The notes under the pieces were generated by a model. It did no database searches, was not told where the DNA came from, and saw nothing but the letters and a program-made list of their open reading frames with translations. Below, piece by piece: positions 9,579-18,285 of a DNA stretch of 64,000 bases. The DNA is from Planctomycetota bacterium (GTDB lineage Bacteria; Planctomycetota; MHYJ01; WSZJ01; JACPWG01): contig JACPWG010000110.1 in the NCBI GenBank assembly GCA_016197205.1, positions 1-64,000 on the forward strand. Reading direction: 5' to 3'. Position 1 is the first letter of the stretch, and every line of letters begins with the position of its first letter. Both the position numbers and the translations under genes were made by a program.

Positions 9579-10265
9579 ATGCCTTACTGTCCACATTGCG
9601 GCGTCGAGCCGTCGCCCGGTTCGAACTTTTGCCCCAAGTGCGGGGTCACCCTTTCGGGCCGAACGCCGCCACGCGCGTCCAGCGCGGGCATCCCCCGCGA
9701 GGTCTCCCGCACCCCGATCGTGGCCGAGTCCGCGATCTTCTACGGCCATCCGCGCGTGCTCTCTTCCTGTTGGTACGTGATCGACGTGGTCCTCCTCTTG
9801 ACCTTCGGCGCCGTCGTCGGGCTCGAAGTCGGGAACAACCTCTGCCTGGCTGCGGCCTGCGTGGGCGTGCTGGTCGCCCTTTTGATCCGGTGGCTCTACT
9901 GCCTGGGGATCACCTATCGCATCACCACCCACCGCATCGACGTCGACCGAGGCCTCTTCTCGAAGAAGCGCGACGTGCTCTGGCTGTACGAAGTCTGGAA
10001 CCTCAATCTCGACCGCCCCTTCTCCCAGCGGCTCATGCGGACCGGCAACCTCCTCGTGACGTCGTTCGAGTCGGAGGAGCCCCACTTCCGGATTCGAGGA
10101 CTCCTCGGGGCAAGCCACATTTTCGACCAGCTCAAGGTGCACGTGGACCGGGAGCGCCAGCGACACGTCGGCGTGATCCGCGCCCTCGGCTTCACCGGAG
10201 CCGGCATGTCCCGAAGCGCGGCGCACCCGCCGGAGCCCGTGGAGCGGCTGGCCGGAAGCGCGTAG
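9579..10265 (+). CDS. Zinc-ribbon, two-TM protein with bacterial PH (YdbS-like) domain
   Basis: A 228-residue membrane protein. The N-terminus is a zinc ribbon (Cys4, Cys7, Cys18, Cys21). Two adjacent membrane segments follow at about residues 65-87 and 90-110. The rest, starting at YRITTHRIDVDRGLFSKKRD, matches the bPH2/DUF304 pattern (internal strand-rich domain with an SFES turn). GGGAGG at 9566-9571 fixes the ATG at 9579 rather than the in-frame ATG at 9564. The molecular role is unknown; it sits inside the two-component cluster. Confidence 0.8.
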   Translation: MPYCPHCGVEPSPGSNFCPKCGVTLSGRTPPRASSAGIPREVSRTPIVAESAIFYGHPRVLSSCWYVIDVVLLLTFGAVVGLEVGNNLCLAAACVGVLVALLIRWLYCLGITYRITTHRIDVDRGLFSKKRDVLWLYEVWNLNLDRPFSQRLMRTGNLLVTSFESEEPHFRIRGLLGASHIFDQLKVHVDRERQRHVGVIRALGFTGAGMSRSAAHPPEPVERLAGSA

Positions 10266-10316
10266 AGGCCGGCGCTCGGGTTCAGAAGTTCCCGGCATTC
10301 GGAGGCTTCGCGCGTC

Positions 10317-11891
10317 ATGGACGACAGGCACCTGCGTATCCTCCTGGTCGACGACGTCGCCAGCCAGCGCCTCCTCCTGCGGAAGGCCCTCCAGGCGGAG
10401 CGGCCGCCCTGCGCGGTGGAAACGGCCTCCACCGGGCGGGATTGCCTGGAGGCGCTGGCCCGTGCCCCCTTCGATGTCCTCCTGCTCGACTTCTGCCTCC
10501 CGGACACCGACGGGCTGGCGCTGCTGGAGGAGGTCCGCGCGCGGTACCCCGGCCTGCCTGTGATCGTCGTGACCGGGATGGGGAGCGAAGAGGTCGCGGT
10601 CGAGGCGATGAAGCTCGGCGCGCGGGACTACCTGGTGAAGTCCGGGGACCTCGCGCGCGCCGCGCCGCTCGCCGTGCGGAAGGTCGCGGAACGGCTCGCG
10701 CTCGAGGCCGAGCTGCGGGAGACGAAGCTGGCCAAGTCGCGCATGGAAGAACTGGAGCGCCTGCAACAGGAGTTCGTCGCCCGGGTTTCCCACGAGCTGC
10801 GCACGCCACTGGTGTCGATGATCGGGTACGCCGAGGTGCTGCTCGCGGGCGACCTGGGGCCGCTTACCGTCCCGCAACGCCAGGCCCTCGAGGTGTCCCT
10901 GCGGAACGCGAAGCGCCAGCAGGGCATCGTGGAGAGCCTCCTGCTGTACGCGGGCGTACGGGCGCACACGAGGCCGCTCGACCGGACCGTCTTTTCCCTG
11001 CAGGAGGCCGTGCTGCACGCGGTCGACACCTTCCGCCCCGAGTGCGGGAAGAAGGGGGTGGCGATCGCCTCCTCCGGCCCCGACGCGGCGATCCTCGTCT
11101 CCGCGGACGTGGGGCTGGTCGGCCACGTCCTGTCGAATCTGCTCGGGAACGCCGTGAAGTTCACGTCGCGCGGGGGAAGCGTCGAGGTCCGCTGCGGCAG
11201 CGACGATGGCCGATGGGCCTTCGTCCGCGTCCGGGACACCGGCTGCGGGCTCCGTCCGGACGTCCAGCCGCACGTCTTCGAACGCTTCTGGCAAGCCGAT
11301 GGCGGCCTCACGCGGAGGCACGGCGGCCTCGGTCTCGGCCTCGCGATCGTGAAGGAAATCCTCGACGCCCACGGTTGCCCCATCGCCTGCGAGAGCGAGG
11401 AGGGGAAGGGCGCCTTGTTCACGTTTCAGCTACCGCTCGCGGCAGGACCCGCCGCGACGCGTCCCGGGACCGTGCGTGGCGGCGTTGTGCCTCGGCGGCA
11501 CCGCGGCGACGGTCGCCGGCTCCTCGTGATCGACGACGAGCCCGACACTCGCGATTTTCTGGCGACGCTCCTCGCCGCGTCCGGCTACGAGGTCCACCTG
11601 GCACGCGGCGGCGCGCACGGGCTCGACCTGGCCGAAGCCCGCTCGTTCGACCTCGTGCTCCTCGACATCGCCATGCCGGTCCGGGACGGGATCTCGGTCC
11701 TGGAGGAGCTGCGGGCTTCCCCGCGGACGCGCCACCTGACCGTCTGGATGCTCACGGCCCGAGCGGATGCGCCGACGCGCGAGCGGGCCCTCCAGGCCGG
11801 CGCGGACGGGTTCGTCACGAAGCCCTTCGTGCCGGACGATCTCCTCTCCGCCCTATCCAACCTGTTCGCCCGGTGCCCCGCGTCGCGTTGA
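10317..11891 (+). CDS. Hybrid kinase: REC - HisKA - HATPase - REC
   Basis: A 524-residue soluble hybrid kinase. Residues 7-120 are an N-terminal receiver (Asp58, LLLDFCLPD); a coiled linker leads to the H-box RVSHELRTPL (His159). The ATPase lobe has LLGNAVKF, DTGCGL and LGLGLAIVKEIL. The C-terminal receiver (residues 400-515) has acidic pair IDDEPD, Asp450 (LVLLDIAMP) and FVTKPF. The doubled receivers suggest an internal or branched phosphorelay with the single receivers upstream. No sensor or membrane segment is seen, so the input must come through the first receiver or a partner. Confidence 0.9.
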   Translation: MDDRHLRILLVDDVASQRLLLRKALQAERPPCAVETASTGRDCLEALARAPFDVLLLDFCLPDTDGLALLEEVRARYPGLPVIVVTGMGSEEVAVEAMKLGARDYLVKSGDLARAAPLAVRKVAERLALEAELRETKLAKSRMEELERLQQEFVARVSHELRTPLVSMIGYAEVLLAGDLGPLTVPQRQALEVSLRNAKRQQGIVESLLLYAGVRAHTRPLDRTVFSLQEAVLHAVDTFRPECGKKGVAIASSGPDAAILVSADVGLVGHVLSNLLGNAVKFTSRGGSVEVRCGSDDGRWAFVRVRDTGCGLRPDVQPHVFERFWQADGGLTRRHGGLGLGLAIVKEILDAHGCPIACESEEGKGALFTFQLPLAAGPAATRPGTVRGGVVPRRHRGDGRRLLVIDDEPDTRDFLATLLAASGYEVHLARGGAHGLDLAEARSFDLVLLDIAMPVRDGISVLEELRASPRTRHLTVWMLTARADAPTRERALQAGADGFVTKPFVPDDLLSALSNLFARCPASR

Positions 11892-12290
11892 CCGGCCCGC
11901 GGCGCCCGCGGCAGCGGGGCCGCCGCGCGGGGCCGCGCCGGAGCCGTCGGTCTTGGGACGGCTTCCGCCGAAAACTTTTTCGTAACCGTTCACGCGGAGG
12001 TACGCCTCACCCCGGAGGCACGGAGAGGTTGACTCCGGAATCTGGCGACTGTATTTTGACAGGATAACAGGATCAACAGGATTTTCCAAATCCGTATCCA
12101 GTTGATCCTGCTATCCTGTCAAAAAAAAGTCCGACCCAATTGCTTGCGGACCATCGAGTGTTCGCACAGCCGGCGGTGCTCCTCCGCAATGCCTCCGTTT
12201 CTCCGTGCCGCCATAGTGAACGGTTACACATTTTCTTTCAGCGTGGGAGGTGGTAGACTGTAGGGCGCCTGTACCATGGAGGAGTCGCTG
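11892..12290. other. Intergenic region of nested inverted repeats
   Basis: No gene is supported. The gap is dominated by three nested inverted repeats: 11982-11993 with 12216-12227 (12 bp, exact), 12017-12026 with 12200-12209 (10 bp, exact) and 12054-12077 with 12101-12124 (24 bp, one mismatch). The composition is notably richer in A and T than the flanking genes. The element is described as a repeat in its own entry. Confidence 0.6.
11982..12227. repeat. Nested palindromic intergenic element
   Basis: The outer arms are gtaaccgttcac and gtgaacggttac. The inner hairpin has arms of 24 bases (ttttgacaggataacaggat... against atcctgctatcctgtcaaaa) around a 23-base loop. The right arm is followed by A residues on the + strand, so it is not a standard terminator for the kinase upstream. 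The whole resembles a small inverted-repeat insertion. Confidence 0.7.
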
Positions 12291-13919
12291 GTGAGTCGGA
12301 TGTTGGTCCTGGTTACGGTCCCCCTCACGGTCGTCGCCGGCCTGGTCTGGGGCTGGGTCGATTTCGCAAGCGGTCTCGCGTCCGCGCGTCCCCGAACCGG
12401 GCAGCAGCATCCAGCCTCCGACGGCGGGGCCGGTCGTGCGACCCCCGATCCGACGCGAGGGCCCGGCGGAAAGGGCACGGAGCACGACTCGAATCGGCCG
12501 GCCGGCACCGGGGTGGTGATCGTTTCCGGCGGAGCGGACGCAAACGGGTCCCCGGGCGGCGGAAAGCCTGCGAGCCTCGGACCCGGGGCCGAGGCGGGTC
12601 CGCGCGCGGAGGCGGCCGTCGCGCTCCGGGAGGCCGAAGAACTCTTCCGGCTCGCCCGTTTTCGCGAGGCGGAAGCCCGGCTCTCGAAGGCCGACGCCGG
12701 CGCCGCCGGGATCGATCTCGGCCGGCGGGTTCAGGCCCTGGCCGCGCGCAGCCGGGCGCTCGCGGGGCTGTTGCAGGAGGTGCCGCCGGGGGCGGGCAGC
12801 GATCTCGCGAACGCGGTCGTCGTGGTGCTCCAGAGCGGGAGCCGGATCGAGGCGCGCCTGGTCAAGGAGGGAAAGGACGAGGTCGTGGTGCGCAGGCAAA
12901 ACGGCGCGGAGGCCGTGCTTCCCCGTGACAAAGTGCGGGAGATCCAGCGGATCTCGCCCGAGGACTTGCGCGCGAGACTCGAGGAGGAGTACGCGGCGCG
13001 CGTGAGAAAGAACGAACCCGCGACCGCGTTCGGCCATTTCGAAGTGGCGGTCTTCTGCTATCAGAACGGACTGCCCGCCCACGTCACCGAAGAGCTGGAG
13101 CTGGCCCTCGCGCGCGATCCGGACCTGGCGCGGACCATCGCCGAGGAGATGGCGAAGCGACTCTACCAGGCGTGTCTCTGGTTCGACGCGCGAGGGAACG
13201 TGGAGGAGGCGCGAAAGGCCCTGCGCCAGCTCCTGTCCCGGTACGCGTCGACCTCCTACGCCTCGGTCGCCCGCAAGGAAGTCGGCGAGTTGTTGCGCGA
13301 CGGGGCGGTGGCCGCCGGGCCCTCGGGCACAGGCGCGTCAGGCGCGGGCGGTACCGGGGGCGGCCAGGAACCGCCGGACCCGGCGAAGACCGGAGCGAAT
13401 ACCGGGATGGGGGACGGCGCGCTTGCGGGCGGCGGCGGGTCGGGGACCGGTCAGCCGCCGGGCCCCGGGCCCGGGCCGGGTGACGGCGGGTCGGGCGCTG
13501 CGCTTGCCGCGGGTACAGGACGAGAGGGCGGGGATGCAGGCGGGGGCGCCGCCGGAGCGGGCGGCTCGTCGGGCGGCGATGCGGGCGTCGGCGGGGACCT
13601 GGCGGGGCCGGGCTCCGGTCACGATGCGGCCGGCGGCGGCGGCGCGGTGGAGGTCAGCTCCGCGAAGGCAGACGCGGCGGCGGCCGTGGCCCGGGCCAAC
13701 AAGCTCTACGAGGAGGGCATGCGCCACTTCGAAAGCTCCGGCCCGGGGTCGGCGAACGCCAAGGAGGAGAACCGACTCGCCTACCAGTGTTTTTCGAAGG
13801 CGGTCGATTCGTACGACGAGGCTTGCACGCTCGACCCGGGAAACAACGGGATCGCGCGCCGGCTCGACGAGGCGCGCATTCTGAAAGTGAAGACTTTCCG
13901 GCGGCAGAAGGCGTTCTGA
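12291..13919 (+). CDS. Membrane-anchored low-complexity protein with TPR-like ends
   Basis: About 542 residues, function not recognised. An N-terminal hydrophobic segment (MLVLVTVPLTVVAGLVWGWV) anchors the protein or acts as an uncleaved signal. Residues 100-160 and 230-320 are helical and TPR-like, around a small beta segment (SGSRIEARLVKEGKDEVVV) that resembles an SH3-like periplasmic motif. A very Gly-rich stretch covers residues 340-460, and the C-terminus is again a TPR-like helix pair. GTG at 12291 has GGAGGAG six bases upstream; ATG at 12276 is an alternative without a good site. The stop overlaps the hslV start (TGATG), so it is co-translated with hslVU. Confidence 0.6.
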   Translation: MSRMLVLVTVPLTVVAGLVWGWVDFASGLASARPRTGQQHPASDGGAGRATPDPTRGPGGKGTEHDSNRPAGTGVVIVSGGADANGSPGGGKPASLGPGAEAGPRAEAAVALREAEELFRLARFREAEARLSKADAGAAGIDLGRRVQALAARSRALAGLLQEVPPGAGSDLANAVVVVLQSGSRIEARLVKEGKDEVVVRRQNGAEAVLPRDKVREIQRISPEDLRARLEEEYAARVRKNEPATAFGHFEVAVFCYQNGLPAHVTEELELALARDPDLARTIAEEMAKRLYQACLWFDARGNVEEARKALRQLLSRYASTSYASVARKEVGELLRDGAVAAGPSGTGASGAGGTGGGQEPPDPAKTGANTGMGDGALAGGGGSGTGQPPGPGPGPGDGGSGAALAAGTGREGGDAGGGAAGAGGSSGGDAGVGGDLAGPGSGHDAAGGGGAVEVSSAKADAAAAVARANKLYEEGMRHFESSGPGSANAKEENRLAYQCFSKAVDSYDEACTLDPGNNGIARRLDEARILKVKTFRRQKAF

Positions 13920-14449
13920 TGACCACGATCCTCTCGGTACGGTGCCGCGGCAAGGTGGCGGTCGGTGGGGACGGGCAGGTCTCCCTCGGGAACACCGTCG
14001 TGAAGCACCAGGCCACGAAGATCCGCAGCCTGGCGGACGGCAAGGTCCTCGTCGGGTTCGCGGGCGGGACCGCCGACGCCTTCGCCCTCCTCGAACGGTT
14101 CGAGGGGATGCTGAAGAAATTCCAGGGAAACTGTCAGCGCGCGGCGATCGAGTTGGCGAAGGAATGGCGCAGCGACCGCGTGCTCCGGCGGTTGGAGTCC
14201 CTCCTCGCCGTGGCGGATCGGCGCACCTCGCTCCTGGTCTCGGGCGTCGGGGACGTGCTGGAGCCGGACGACGGCGTGCTGGGGATCGGGTCGGGCGGCA
14301 ACTACGCCGTCGCGGCGGCCCGCGCGCTCATGAAGCACTCGACCCTCTCCGCTCGCGAGATCGTGAACGAGTCGCTCCTGATCGCCTCGCGGATCTGCGT
14401 CTTCACGAACGACCGCTTCCAAGTCGAGGAGCTGGATTCCGACACCTGA
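13919..14449 (+). CDS. hslV: HslV, peptidase subunit of the HslUV (ClpQY) protease
   Basis: Threonine peptidase of 176 residues, the family's usual size. After removal of Met1 the N-terminal Thr (MTTILSVR) is the nucleophile. The conserved VGGDGQVSLG stretch, VGFAGGTADAF, GIGSGGNYA and ARALM stretches are all present. HslV forms a double hexamer capped by HslU and degrades unfolded or regulated cytosolic proteins. The start at 13919 is set by that N-terminal Thr and by the TGATG overlap with the previous gene; the frame's upstream extension is a shadow. hslU follows after 186 bases. Confidence 0.95.
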   Translation: MTTILSVRCRGKVAVGGDGQVSLGNTVVKHQATKIRSLADGKVLVGFAGGTADAFALLERFEGMLKKFQGNCQRAAIELAKEWRSDRVLRRLESLLAVADRRTSLLVSGVGDVLEPDDGVLGIGSGGNYAVAAARALMKHSTLSAREIVNESLLIASRICVFTNDRFQVEELDSDT

Positions 14450-14635
14450 GGATTGCTGATTTCTGATTGCGGACTGCCGATTGCGACGAAGTCGAGCCTT
14501 CCGTGGCTGTCCAGGTGTGTCGCTCGCCGTCGGGGCAGGGCTTGGCCGTGTCCGCGAGGCGAAAACTCGCCGTCGCTTGCGCGCAACGGTTACGGAAGTT
14601 CGAACTTTTCGCATGTACCGCTTTGGATCGACCCC

Positions 14636-15985
14636 ATGGAAGAGCTGACCCCCAAGCGCATCGTCGCCGAGCTGGACAAGCACATCGTCGGGCAAAAGGA
14701 GGCGAAGAAGTGCGTGGCCATCGCGGTCCGGAACCGTTGGCGCCGGCAGCAGCTTCCGCCCGACCTGCGGGACGACGTCGCGCCGAAGAACATCATCATG
14801 ATCGGCCCCACGGGCGTGGGAAAGACGGAAATCGCGCGCCGGCTTGCGACGCTCGTGAGCGCCCCGTTCCTGAAGGTGGAAGCGACGAAGTACACCGAGG
14901 TCGGGTACGTCGGCCGCAACGTGGACACGATCGTCCGCGACCTGGTGGAGAACGCGATCGCGCTCGTGCGCAAGGAGGCGATGAAGGGGGTCGAGGCGCA
15001 GGCCTCGAAGCACGCCGAGAGCCGGCTTCTGGATGCGCTGCTCGCGAGGACGCGCGACGGCGGGGACGCGGCGGGGGACGAGCGCGAGACGGAGGGGGAG
15101 GGGCGGGTCTCGGCCCGCGAAAGCCTCCGGCTCCGACTGCATCTCGGCGAGCTGGACGGCCGCATGGTGGAGCTTTCCGTGGAGGAGCGCTCCCTGCCGA
15201 TGATGCAGGTCATCTCGAACGCCGGGCTCGAAGACGTGGGCTTCGACATGCCGGGCATGCTCGGCAACCTCTTCCCCTCGAAGCAGACGAAAAAAAAGCT
15301 GACGGTCGCCGAGGCCCGCCGGCTCTTGCAGCGGGAGGAGGGGGAGAAGCTGATCGACAAGGAGAAGGTGACGCGGGACGCGATCCAGCGGGCGGAGAAC
15401 GCGGGCATCGTCTTTCTCGACGAGATCGACAAGATCGCCGGGAAGGAGCACACGGTCGGCCCCGACGTGTCGCGCGAGGGGGTGCAGCGGGACCTGTTGC
15501 CGATCGTGGAGGGCTGCACGGTGAGCACCCGCTACGGCCCCGTGCGGACCGACCACGTGCTCTTCATCGCGGCCGGCGCCTTTCACATGTCGAAGCCCGC
15601 GGACCTGATCCCGGAGTTGCAAGGGCGGTTCCCGATCCGGGTCGAGCTCTCGAGCCTGGGGCGCGAGGACTTCGTGCGGATCCTCTCCGAGCCGAAGAGC
15701 GCGCTCACGCGGCAGTACCAGGCCCTCCTGCACACGGAGGGCGTGGACCTGGAGTTCGCCCCCGAGGCGTTGGAGGAGATGGCGGCGGTGGCCGCGCACG
15801 TGAACGAGACGCAACAAAACATCGGGGCGCGCCGCCTCTCGACCGTCCTGGAGCGCGTCCTGGAGGATGTCTCCTTCGAGGCCCCGGACCTCCGCGGCCA
15901 GCGGCTCGTCATCGACCGCGAGTACGTGCGCTCGCGCCTCAAGGACATCCTCGCGAGCGAGGACCTGAGCCGGTTCATCCTCTGA
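14636..15985 (+). CDS. hslU: HslU, AAA+ unfoldase of the HslUV protease
   Basis: ATPase of 449 residues (the family is close to 440-460). It opens with the typical LTPKRIVAELDKHIVGQ. Walker A is GPTGVGKT at residues 57-64, Walker B FLDEID with Asp262/Glu263; a variable intermediate (I) domain lies between them. The C-terminal tail SRFIL matches the HslU tail that docks into HslV. It unfolds substrates and feeds them into HslV. ATG at 14636 is chosen by the conserved N-terminus. The 186-base gap from hslV carries a gattgctgatttctgattg-like simple repeat but no gene. Confidence 0.96.
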   Translation: MEELTPKRIVAELDKHIVGQKEAKKCVAIAVRNRWRRQQLPPDLRDDVAPKNIIMIGPTGVGKTEIARRLATLVSAPFLKVEATKYTEVGYVGRNVDTIVRDLVENAIALVRKEAMKGVEAQASKHAESRLLDALLARTRDGGDAAGDERETEGEGRVSARESLRLRLHLGELDGRMVELSVEERSLPMMQVISNAGLEDVGFDMPGMLGNLFPSKQTKKKLTVAEARRLLQREEGEKLIDKEKVTRDAIQRAENAGIVFLDEIDKIAGKEHTVGPDVSREGVQRDLLPIVEGCTVSTRYGPVRTDHVLFIAAGAFHMSKPADLIPELQGRFPIRVELSSLGREDFVRILSEPKSALTRQYQALLHTEGVDLEFAPEALEEMAAVAAHVNETQQNIGARRLSTVLERVLEDVSFEAPDLRGQRLVIDREYVRSRLKDILASEDLSRFIL

Positions 15986-16500
15986 CCCCCGCCCCGCCTC
16001 CCACCTGTGGGGAGCCGGCGCCCTCGCGCCCGCTCGGCCCGCCCGCCTTGCGTCACACCTGTGGGGTCCCGGTGCCCTCCCGCCCGTCTGGCCCGCCCGC
16101 CTCGCGTCACACGTAGGGGCACGGCGCCGCCGTGCCCGCACTTCCGCTCCTGCTCTTCGATCATGCCCCGCCCCCTTCGTTCACCCGCCGCCCGAAGAGC
16201 CCGTCCGGGCTTCCGCAGGATTCGAATCTGTGACACAATCGCCGAAAAGCTTGTTTTTTTGGCAACGAATTCCGAGCAGAAAATTCGCGAAGTCGGCGTA
16301 GTTCGCGGTTCTTCGTCGATCGCGGGCGGGACTGAACCCGAGGGATCCGAAGGACGCGCGGAGACCGCTCCCTCACGGTCGCGGTTCAGATCGGCTGCGC
16401 CCATCGATGCGCAAGAGTTCCGTCCTTCGGTGTCAAGGAGGAGGAAGCACGTCGCACGGCGGAGGACGATCGGCGGCTCCGGGAGGCGCTGACCGAGCTT
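15986..16500. other. Intergenic region with tandem and dispersed repeats
   Basis: A degenerate tandem repeat with a 54-base period covers about 16002-16115 (cacctgtgggg at 16002 and 16056, a decayed third unit after 16108). A GGGCACGGC-palindrome lies at 16115-16139. Bases 16363-16387 carry the gaccgctccctcacggtcgc repeat also found twice near 40.1-40.26 kb. A strong Shine-Dalgarno-like AAGGAGG at 16436-16442 precedes the reading frame of the next gene but without a standard start codon at the right distance. Confidence 0.55.
16363..16387. repeat. Dispersed 25-bp repeat (ctccctcacggtcgcggtt family)
   Basis: The 25 bases at 16363-16387 recur exactly at 40234-40258, and 23 bases of the reverse complement occur at 40098-40120 with one change. 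Similarity extends beyond the core on the ccgcgcg side. I take it as a genome-wide interspersed repeat, an inference from three copies in this window. Confidence 0.7.
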
Positions 16501-16878
16501 GTGCCCGTCCTCTGGCAGCATGTCGAGGCCCGGCGGGCCTTCGAGCGGTGGGTGCCGAAGGGCATGGGCGCCGCCGAAACCGCCGATGCGCTGGCCGACG
16601 CCCTCCGCCGGCACGGGTCCACCCTCGCGCGGGAGGTCACCCGTCAGGTGGAGGCGGTGATCGAACGGGCCGGCCCCTCGCTCGCCGCGGCCGCCGCCGC
16701 GGGTCCCCTGTCGTCGCTCCCCGCCGCGGTCGCCGCCGCGGGCGGCACGTCGCAGCCGTATGCCGCGCCGCCGCCCATGCCCACCTCTCGTCAAGTGAGA
16801 CGCATCCCGATCGACGACATTCAAGGCATCATCGACATGCTCAACGAGTCCCAACTGCGCGGCTCCGCACAGAACTGA
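16501..16878 (+). CDS. Small helical protein upstream of the MamK-like actin
   Basis: 125 residues from GTG at 16501; family not recognised. It is helix-rich with an Ala-rich middle and a C-terminal segment RIPIDDIQGIIDMLNESQLR. The reading frame stays open upstream, and the residues before the GTG (EEEARRTAEDDRRLREALTE) continue the same amphipathic helix, while AAGGAGG at 16436-16442 would serve a start around 16448-16456 where only ACG is found in frame. The true N-terminus is thus probably about 20 residues longer. It ends 107 bases before the actin-like gene, same strand, so a partner or regulator of the filament is a reasonable guess. Confidence 0.55.
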   Translation: MPVLWQHVEARRAFERWVPKGMGAAETADALADALRRHGSTLAREVTRQVEAVIERAGPSLAAAAAAGPLSSLPAAVAAAGGTSQPYAAPPPMPTSRQVRRIPIDDIQGIIDMLNESQLRGSAQN

Positions 16879-16985
16879 TTCCCGGGTGTCGCACTCGATT
16901 TCCCCTGGTTCGGACCCGGCCCGAGGCCCTTCACCGGCCCTCGGCGCAGGTTCGGGTCCCTGGCTCTTAGGTCAAGGAGGGTTCC

Positions 16986-18104
16986 ATGGTCGTCGCCAAG
17001 GTCGAACCTCGTGAGGAAGTTTCGAAGTCGGTCGCCCTGCGCACCGAGCGCGCAGTCATCAAGGTCGGGTTCGACTTCGGGACGAACACGAGCGTCATCG
17101 TCGCTTCCGAGGGCGGCAAGGAGCTCGAGCTCAAGCAGGACCTCGCGCTCTCCGTCGTCGGCTATCCGAAGCCCGGCGTGCTGCCCGGCATCCTTCCCCG
17201 CGGAAAGAAGCTGCTCTTCGGCGAGGAAGCCATCCAGCACCGCCTGCACCTCAACCTGAAGTGGCCCATGATCAAGGGCGTGGTCACGGACATCGAGCCG
17301 TCGAAGGACTTCATGTCCTACATCCGCACCATCATCGACCCGGACGGCGCGAAGGAAATCTGGGCGGTCATCGGCTGCCCGGCCAACGCCCCCGCCGAGA
17401 AGTGCCACGAGCTGCGCGCCGCCGTCGCGTGCGCCTTCAGCAAGATCCTGATCGTCCCCGAGCCCTTCCTCGCCGCCATGGGCTTCCGCGACGAGTCCCG
17501 GCTGGACGATCCCAGCTACATCGACCCCACGCGCAATTCCCTCTTCGTGGACATCGGCGCGGGCACCACGGACTTCTGCATGGTCCAGGGCTTCTACCCG
17601 ACCGCGCACGAGCAGTCCTCGATGCATAAGGCCGGCAACGACATCGACGCCGGCATCGCCGCGGCCATCCGCCGCAAGTATCCCGATTGGGCCGTGACCC
17701 CGATCCGCGTCACCCGTCTCAAAGAACAGTACTCCTTCGTCGGCGAAGCCCCCGAGCGGATCGTCGTGACCGAGCTGGTCGGCGGCAAGCCCCGCCACCT
17801 CGACATCACCGCGGAAATCCGCAACGGCTGCGAAGTCATCCTGGACGACATCGTGAAGCACATCGAAGAGCTGGCCGCCCGGTGCGACACGGACGCCGTC
17901 GAAACCCTGCTCAACAACATCATCCTGACCGGCGGCGGCAGCCTCATCCGCGGCATCTGCGAGGGCGTCCAGGCCCGCCTCCACGCGAAGGGCTACACCA
18001 CCGCGCGCGTCCGCCGCGTGGACGACTACAAGCGCCTCGTCGCGAAGGGCGCCCTGAAGACCGGCAAGGCCGTCCGCGACGACCAGTGGCAGATTCCCGT
18101 CTAG
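16986..18104 (+). CDS. MamK/MreB-like bacterial actin
   Basis: A 372-residue actin-fold ATPase. Phosphate-1 loop GFDFGTNTS (residues 28-36), phosphate-2 loop VDIGAGTTDF (Asp189) and adenosine loop TGGGSLIRG (from Gly316) are intact. Stretches such as SVVGYPK, AVIGCPA, PEPF, a KAGN motif, KEQYSFVG and GKPRHLDIT track the magnetosome filament protein MamK more closely than MreB or FtsA. An N-terminal extension of about 25 residues is unusual. It should polymerise and position or segregate something in the cell; no other magnetosome gene is in the window, so the cargo is unknown. TCAAGGAGGG directly upstream is a very strong ribosome site, and a strong terminator follows. Confidence 0.8.
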   Translation: MVVAKVEPREEVSKSVALRTERAVIKVGFDFGTNTSVIVASEGGKELELKQDLALSVVGYPKPGVLPGILPRGKKLLFGEEAIQHRLHLNLKWPMIKGVVTDIEPSKDFMSYIRTIIDPDGAKEIWAVIGCPANAPAEKCHELRAAVACAFSKILIVPEPFLAAMGFRDESRLDDPSYIDPTRNSLFVDIGAGTTDFCMVQGFYPTAHEQSSMHKAGNDIDAGIAAAIRRKYPDWAVTPIRVTRLKEQYSFVGEAPERIVVTELVGGKPRHLDITAEIRNGCEVILDDIVKHIEELAARCDTDAVETLLNNIILTGGGSLIRGICEGVQARLHAKGYTTARVRRVDDYKRLVAKGALKTGKAVRDDQWQIPV

Positions 18105-18183
18105 CCAACGCAACGCGGCGTCCGTTCGAGGAGTGGGGTTGGAACGCTTCGACCGGGCGCTCGCGAAGCCGCAGAACAGCCAC

Positions 18184-18227
18184 GGCCGGGTGGAGGGCAA
18201 CCTCCCCCGGCCGCTGGCTTTTTTTTT
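18184..18227 (+). terminator. Rho-independent terminator after the actin-like gene
   Basis: The stem GGCCGGG-(T)-GGAGG pairs with CCTCC-CCCGGCC around a GCAA tetraloop, with one bulged T, and is followed by nine consecutive T residues (18219-18227). It lies 80 bases after the actin stop codon. Confidence 0.9.
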
Positions 18228-18285
18228 GCAGAGCTGGAACCGCGGCAAGCATTGGGCAAGAAAGGTCGCGAGGCCTCGCGCTGCG

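Noticed and set aside
8790..11372. An 860-residue minus-strand open frame
   Set aside because: Shadow of the second receiver, the PH-domain protein and the hybrid kinase; its product is low in complexity and has no domain.
12054..12124. Hairpin taken as a Rho-independent terminator of the hybrid kinase
   Set aside because: The right arm is followed by A residues, not T residues, on the + strand, and the loop is 23 bases long.
13781..16141. A 786-residue open frame on the minus strand
   Set aside because: It runs antisense across hslV and hslU, whose products are unmistakable; long antisense frames are expected at this GC content.
16205..16230. Possible tRNA T-arm (aggattcgaatctgtgac)
   Set aside because: Only three of five stem pairs form, and no acceptor, anticodon or D-arm can be built around it.
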